Shown here: positions 61,369-64,000 of the stretch, in pieces
Position numbering within the stretch: the first letter of the stretch is position 1
Layout of the letters: every line of letters starts with the position of its first letter
Assembly (NCBI RefSeq): GCF_024679095.1
Contig: NC_066518.1
Location: 5,657,610 to 5,721,609, forward strand
Direction of reading: 5' to 3'
Length of the DNA: 64,000 nt
Origin: Eriocheir sinensis
Taxonomy: Eukaryota > Arthropoda > Malacostraca > Decapoda > Varunidae
Position numbers and translations under genes: made by a program
The notes under the pieces: generated by a model
Told to the model about the DNA's origin: nothing
Database searches by the model: none
What the model saw: only the letters and a program-made list of their open reading frames with translations

Positions 61369-61821
61369 AGGAGGAGGAGGAGGAGGAGGAGGAGGAGGAG
61401 GAAACACGTAAACATGAAAGATCAGGTAACACATCGCCTGTTTGCTTATAACGTGGCTCCCTGCTTTTGTGATTTAATCAATTCGTGACCTGTGGAAAAG
61501 CTTGAAGCATTTGTTGTAATTACGTGCAGGAACGTTCAATTGCCTCATGACGCAACAGAGCAACGTTCAGTGTGACTCTTAATGGATTTCATCCTTTTCA
61601 CATTAACTATTACATTAATGTTGTTCCAGTGGCGTATGACTCAATATAACTTCCGCCGATGTCTGTATTGCATCGCCCTATTTGACTTGAATCGTTTGAA
61701 GGGTTTTTTTCTAGTTCTTGGGTTAGTTTGGAGAGGAAAAATCTTGGAGTGATCGACTTTATTGAGGATGTGAGGGAGGTATTTGCAGATATGTATTGAA
61801 GTCTCTCATGGGGAAGAGGTG
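61369..61821 (-). mobile_element. LINE 3' end with TCC tail (older tandem copy)
   Basis: Same orientation and layout as 60958-61368. The GGA array 61369-61402 occupies the tail position, followed in plus sense by CTGTTTGCTTATAACGTGGC, which matches CTGTTGGCTCATAACTAGGC of the other copy, and TTTGTGATTTAATCAATTCG, which matches its TTTCAGTGATTTAATTAATC. Coding traces (CNTDIGGSY, about 61650) are more broken. A third GGA array lies at 61826-61856. Confidence 0.75.
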
Positions 61822-62044
<223 letters not shown>

Positions 62045-62108
62045 AGCATATCTGGTGATGGCAGGGCCGCCTTTGCCACCGTTCCCGGCAATTTTACCCC
62101 TACACCTT

Positions 62109-62277
<169 letters not shown>

Positions 62278-62329
62278 AGCAACTTTGAATCCCTTGGTGT
62301 CTAAGACGTATGACCAACGAAGGCCAATA

Positions 62330-64000
62330 ACTTCGACTGAAGGAAGAACGGAAGAGAGGGAGGTAAAGGAGTGGAGGGAAGGGAGAAGGGAGAGAAAAAG
62401 GGCGAAGGATGGGAGGGAAGGGAATAGAGAAAGGAAACAGGGAAAGGTTGGATGAGGAGAAAAGAGGTAAATAAAAGGGGGTAAAGGAGGGAAGCTGAGG
62501 GTGAAGGAAAGGGAAGGGAGAAGGGAGTGAAAAGGGCGAAGGATGGGAAGGAAAGGAATAGAGGTAGGTCACTAGGGGGGGGGGTGAGGAAAAAAAAGGT
62601 AAATGGAAGGGGGAAGGAGGAGGGAGGCTTGAGGAAGGAGAAGGAAAGGGATGGAACGAAGTCAGAAAAAGAGGAAAGGATGAGAGGGAAGGGAAAGAGG
62701 AAGGTCGCTTGGGAGAGGGGTTGAGGAGAAAAAGAGGAAAGGATGAGAGGGAAGGGAAAGAGGAAGGTCGCTTGGGAGAGGGGTTGAGGAGAAAAAGAGG
62801 GAAGCATGAGAGGGAAGGGAAAGAGGAAGGTCGCTTGGGAGAGGGGTTGAGGAGAAAAAGAGGGAAGCATGAGAGGGAAGGGAAAGAGGAAGGTCGCTTG
62901 GGAGAGGGGTTGAGGAGAAAAAGAGGGAAGCATGAGAGGGAAGGGAAAGAGGAAGGTTACTAGGGGGGGGGGGTGAGGAAAAAAGAGGAAAATAGAAGGG
63001 GAAAGGAGGAGGGAGGCTTGAGGGAGAAGGAAATGGATGGGACGAGGAGAGAAAAAGAGGGAAGGGAGAAGAGGAAGGTCACTTGGGAGAGAGGTTAAGG
63101 AGAAAAAGAAGAGTATTAAGAGAGGAAAGGAGGGAGGCTTGGTAGAGGAGAAAAGAGAAGAGAGAAGAGAGAAAATAAGGGCGAAGGATGAGAGGGAAAT
63201 GAATAAGGTCAATAAAGGGGGAGCAATGAGGAAAAAAAGAGGTAAATAATAGGGGGGGAGGAGGAGGGCGGCTTGATAGAGGAGAAGGAAAGAGAAGAGA
63301 GAAAATAAGGGCGAAGGATGAGCGGGAAGGAAAGAGAGCAAAGTCACTAGAGGGGGAGGAATGAGGAAAAAAAGAGATAAATAATAGGGGGGGATGAGGA
63401 GGAAGGCTTGAGGGGAGAAGGAAACTGGGGAGGAGGGGAGAGGTGCAAGCAATTTGTTGGCGCCAGAGAATTATCACTCAGGAAGAACGGAGAATGAAGG
63501 AGGGAGGGAAGGAGGGAGGAAAGGAGGGAGAGGGAAGGAAGGAAAGGCTATGGGTAGAGGGTGAGGGGAAGGGAGGGACAGAAGGTGGAAAAAGACAGAA
63601 GGAGGAGGAGGAAAAGAGGCTAGCTTGAGAGGGAAAGGAGGAGGAAAGGAGGAAAAACTGGAGAGAAAGTATAAGTTGAGTGTAGGAGAGAGGAAGGGAG
63701 GAAGAAGTGACCGAAGGAGAATAGAGGGAGGAAAAAAACCCAGGAAAGACTGAAAGAGGAAGGAAGGAGGAAGAGAAGGGATGAAATAATAAGAGGATAA
63801 AAGGAAGGAAGAGAGAGAGGAAAGGATAAGGGTAGAGAGAAAGGGAGGGAGAGAGGGATTGAGTAAGGGAAAAAGGAAATAATGCAAGAGAGAAAGAGGG
63901 AAAAGGGGAGGAAGGAAAGAATATGGAAGGGGAGAAGGGAGAGAAGAAAGAAAGGACACGGGAGGGGAGAGGAAGGGAGAAGACGAAAGGATACGGGCGG
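62330..64000. repeat. Polypurine minisatellite block, base unit about 130 bp, runs off window end
   Basis: The plus strand is almost entirely A/G for about 1.67 kb. A GGTCACTAGGGGGG/GGTCGCTTGGGAGAG anchor recurs near 62447, 62568, 62704, 62956, 63078, 63208 and 63343 (mostly 121-137 bp apart), and a 63-bp sub-repeat lies between 62704 and 62956. From about 63480 it becomes irregular GGAGGGAAGG. Minus frames of up to 383 codons are Ser/Pro/Phe/Leu-rich translations of this bias. Confidence 0.85.
62704..62965. repeat. 63-bp minisatellite, four near-identical units
   Basis: GGGAGAGGGGTTGAGGAG recurs at 62711, 62774, 62837 and 62900, exactly 63 bp apart, with only one or two differences per unit. 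Because 63 is a multiple of three, the plus frame encodes a 21-residue Arg/Glu/Gly/Lys repeat (GEGLRRKRGKHEREGKEEG), which is a by-product. The near identity indicates recent expansion. Confidence 0.95.

Noticed and set aside
62301..63452. 383-codon minus frame, the longest in the window
   Set aside because: It lies wholly in polypurine minisatellite DNA. Its Ser/Pro/Phe/Leu repeats follow the DNA repeat units, and no domain or start context is visible.

Overview
This window looks like gene-poor nuclear DNA from an invertebrate, most likely a decapod crustacean (shrimp, crab or crayfish). Three things suggest this. First, the density of very long simple repeats is extreme: about 40 arrays and roughly 5 kb by hand count, mainly AG/CT, AC/GT, AT and AAT. 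Second, there are tRNA-derived SINEs. Third, the LINE 3' ends carry tails of the type ACATAAGAACATAAGAAC, which I associate from memory with decapod sequences. The assignment is an inference; no rRNA, histone or other diagnostic gene is present.

I cannot support any intact host protein-coding gene, tRNA gene, rRNA gene or CRISPR array. Nearly all long open frames here are translations of microsatellites (Ser-Leu, Arg-Glu, Thr-His, Cys-Val, Tyr-Ile runs) or of purine/pyrimidine-rich minisatellites. The coding signal that remains is decayed transposon protein (LINE reverse transcriptase C-termini, one hAT transposase fragment) and one unexplained coding-like stretch at about 31.78-32.24 kb. Its frame runs into the end of a DNA transposon and stays open when the transposon is removed.

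Layout: 0-10 kb, purine-rich tandem repeat, AC/AT/CT arrays and a 170-bp pyrimidine minisatellite. 10.3-11.9 kb, a hAT element with an 8-bp target duplication, holding a SINE and a transposase remnant. 14-26 kb, CT/GA/AC/AT/ATT arrays, a long palindrome at 15.7-16.1 kb, a LINE 3' fragment at 23.4 kb and an 80-bp minisatellite at 24.7-25.1 kb. 30.5-31.8 kb, an element with PIF/Harbinger-like ends and an internal palindrome. 34-35.3 kb, a second SINE and a MITE packed with GTACGG motifs. 36.7-40 kb, three LINE 3' ends. 50.0-51.1 kb, one kilobase of AAT repeat. 51.4-52.6 kb, two more SINE copies. 57.3-57.7 kb, a foldback element lying between ATT arrays. 58.3-60 kb, a 140-bp and a 42-bp minisatellite. 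61-61.8 kb, tandemly duplicated LINE ends with TCC tails. 62.3-64 kb, a polypurine minisatellite block that continues past the window.

Taken together the window reads as layered transposon insertions and microsatellite growth, with several cases where mobile elements and microsatellites share an edge. I found no new multi-gene system. The best leads are the transposon-interrupted reading frame, the two non-autonomous DNA elements, the foldback element and the LINE tails that border microsatellites.
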